Assembly: GCA_963719345.1 (NCBI GenBank)
Contig: CAVRCA010000007.1
Coordinates: 124,001-188,000, forward strand
Origin: CAVRCA01 sp963719345
Lineage (GTDB): Bacteria; Pseudomonadota; Alphaproteobacteria; Acetobacterales; Acetobacteraceae
Direction of reading: 5' to 3'
Length of the DNA stretch: 64,000 nucleotides
A model generated the notes under the pieces. The model saw nothing but the letters and a program-made list of their open reading frames with translations. It was not told the DNA's origin and made no database searches. This document shows, in pieces, positions 62,193-64,000 of this stretch. A program made the position numbers and the translations under genes. How positions within the stretch are numbered: the stretch's first letter is position 1; each line of letters opens with the position of its first letter.

Positions 62193-64000
62193 TCATCCCG
62201 CAGCCGCCTGCCGGCCGAACCCGACCGGCAGCCGGCCGCCGATCCGGCCCTCGCACTCGGCCGCCAGCAGCCGCAGCAGCGACGGCCGGATCGGCCGTCG
62301 CCGCCGCGCACCGCCGCCCGCCGCCGCACCAGGGCGAAGTCCGCCGGCGTCAGCGTCCGCAGCCCGTCCAGCTCCGCCGGCGCGGCGCAGGCCGAAGAAC
62401 CGCCGGAACGCCAGCCGCGCCTGCGCCGGCGTCAGCCAGTCGAACCGCACCTTGACCAGGAACCGGCGCAGGCTGGCGCGGTCCAGCCGCTCGGCGAGGT
62501 TGGTGGTGCAGGCGAAGGGCAGCGCGTGGCTCTCCATCCAGGTCAGCATCTCGTTGACCTGGCTGATCTCCCAGCTGCGCACCGCATCGGCCCGCTCCAG
62601 CAGCAGGCTGTCCGCCTCGTCGAACACCAGGAAGGCGTGCGTGTCGCGCGCCTCGGCGAAGGCGCCGGCGATGTTCTGCTCGGTGCCGCCGACGAACGGC
62701 GTTGAGCAGGTCGGAGGCGCGCTTGTGCAGCACCGGCATGCCCATCCGGCCGGCGAGGTGCCGCACCCAGGCGCTCTTGCCCGCGCCCGGCGGCCCGGAC
62801 AGCAGGAAGGAGACGGCGCGCGGCGCGCCCGGGCGCAGCAGGTCGGCCGTCAGCGCGGCGAGGTCGCAATCGGCGTTGACCAGCGCCGGATCGTAGGCCG
62901 GCGTCCGGCTCCGGCTCGGGCGCCGGCAGGCCGCCGCCGCGCACCGCGCGCGCCACGCCCTCGACGATCAGCCGCGCCGTCTCCGCCCCGCCGCCGGCCA
63001 GCCGCGTCGCCCGCAGCGCCGCCGAGGCGACGGCCGGCGCCGCCGGCACCAGGCGCGCCAGCCGCGCGGCATCGGCCTCCTGCAGCGCCACGCCCTTCCG
63101 CCTCGCCCATGCGGCGCCACAGCCGCGTGCGCGTCGCCAGGTTCGGCACCCGCAGCTCCAGGCACATGGTCATCCGGCGCAGCACCGCCGGGCCGAGCAC
63201 GCCGATGTCGTTGGCGGTCCAGATCACCGGCACCGCCATGCGCTCCAGCAGCCGATGGATGAACACGCGCGAGCTGGTCACCGGCTCGTCGAACGGCGTG
63301 CTGCGGCTGACGAACAGGTCCTCCGCCTCGTCGAACAGCAGCAGCGTGTCGCCCGGGCGCGGCGAGGCGCTGGGCGAGGCGCAGCCCGGCCAGCCGCTCG
63401 TCGCGCGTGCGGCTCGTCGCCGTCGTCGTCCGCCTCGGCCACCGGGCGCAGGCGCGCGCCGACCCGTGCGGCCAGGGTCGCGGCGAACGAGGTCTTGCCG
63501 GTGCCCGGGCGGCCCGTAGAGCAGGATGTTGACGCCGCTCTCCTTGCCGGCGAGCGCCGCCCGCAGCACCGAGGCGGCGATCTCCGCCTCCCGGCCGAGA
63601 TGCGCGAACGCCTCCCAGGGCAGCGGCTGCGGCTCGGCCGTCGCCGAGCAGCTGGTCGTAGAAATCCGCCGCCGGCGGCATCGTCCCGGCGGATCAGCGA
63701 CACCAGCCGCTCCAGCACGGACAGCTCGCCATGCCGGTCGAGCTGCAGCAGGCCGCTCGCCAGCAGCTTCGCGTCCGGGCGTCAGCGCGAGTCGCGATCT
63801 CGGCGGGCGGCGCGCCCAGCAGCAGCGCGATCAGCGCCGGCATCGCGCTGGAACGCTGGGTGACGCCGCCGCGGCACTCGCTCATCGCGTCGAACAGCCG
63901 CTCGACCCGCTGGTCCAGCTTGTAGTGCAGGGCGAGCGCAGGATGCGCGCCGCCAGGCGGATCGAGGTCCAGCGCATCGCGGCGATCGCCGCGATCCAGC
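62193..64000 (-). pseudogene. Twin-AAA+ ATPase, many frameshifts, 5' end outside window
   Basis: Combining frames gives a large protein entering from beyond 64000. The N-terminal helical region is ALALHYKLDQRVERLFDAMS. The first AAA module has Walker A LLYGPPGTGKTSFAATLAAR, Walker B DTLLLFDEAEDLFVSRS and VPVIWTANDIGVLGPAVLRR. The second module has SFLLSGPPGAGKSAWVRHLA, AFLVFDEADSLLLERADAVR and FACTTNLAERLDRASLRRFL. The C-terminus is LLAAECEGRIGGRLPVGFGR, stop at 62193. Two proteasome-ATPase/SpoVK-like modules in one chain suggest a protein-remodelling machine. At least eight indels occur in 1.8 kb, which is hard to reconcile with ordinary decay, as the sense text between them is perfect. Confidence 0.8.

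Noticed and set aside
1..64000. CRISPR array
   Set aside because: No regularly spaced direct repeats of 20-40 bases were seen anywhere in the window, and no cas gene is present.

Overview
The window is a high-GC bacterial chromosome segment, most likely from an alphaproteobacterium of the Rhodospirillales/Acetobacteraceae type. Support for this is a Ros/MucR zinc-finger regulator, a SUF-only Fe-S assembly operon carrying sufU and sufT, an IS1380-family element, and many CoA-ester, flavin-monooxygenase and CaiB-type catabolic genes. This placement is an inference from gene content, not a measured phylogeny.

Layout. 1-7 kb: a ring-amide (hydantoin/pyrimidine-like) utilisation group with the end of hyuB, a decayed dctA remnant, a DUF3830 cyclophilin-like protein, an OprB porin, a frameshifted hydantoinase and an MFS transporter. 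7-23 kb: accessory catabolism, with two acyl-CoA dehydrogenases divergent from an HxlR regulator and MATE pump, an aldo/keto reductase, three luciferase-like flavin oxidoreductases, a uronate dehydrogenase-like gene, an amidase, an SDR plus quinone oxidoreductase pair, and an ADP-forming acyl-CoA synthetase-like protein. 23-30.6 kb: panC, then the operon Rrf2 regulator-sufB-C-D-S-U-T-A on the minus strand, headed by a perfect palindrome. 30.7-37.4 kb: a periplasmic binding protein and an acyl-CoA cluster (SDR, VOC, MaoC, acyl-CoA dehydrogenase, CaiB, radical SAM). 37.7-42.6 kb: cell-surface genes (acyltransferase 3, a glycine/tryptophan-rich lipoprotein, MucR, a GT9-methyltransferase fusion). 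42.8-47 kb: polA, a CHCC zinc-ribbon gene, a lipoprotein hydrolase and tRNA-Arg(CCG).

Immediately after tRNA-Arg the character changes. From 47.1 to 61 kb lies an insertion-sequence-riddled, locally lower-GC accessory island. It holds nested IS5/IS1380, several IS3 copies, an IS256 with a 9-bp target duplication, and remains of DNA-defence genes: a DUF3883-type protein cut by IS3, a truncated C5-cytosine methyltransferase with an upstream vsr, and a GmrSD-like DUF262/DUF1524 gene. It is followed by a WYL regulator and a twin-AAA ATPase that runs off the window.

A caveat applies to the whole window. Many otherwise well-conserved genes carry single-base indels, including polA and panC, and the last 3 kb has an indel roughly every 100-200 bases. 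Some or most of the apparent pseudogenes may be sequencing or assembly errors. The IS insertions and the truncations they cause are independent of that problem.
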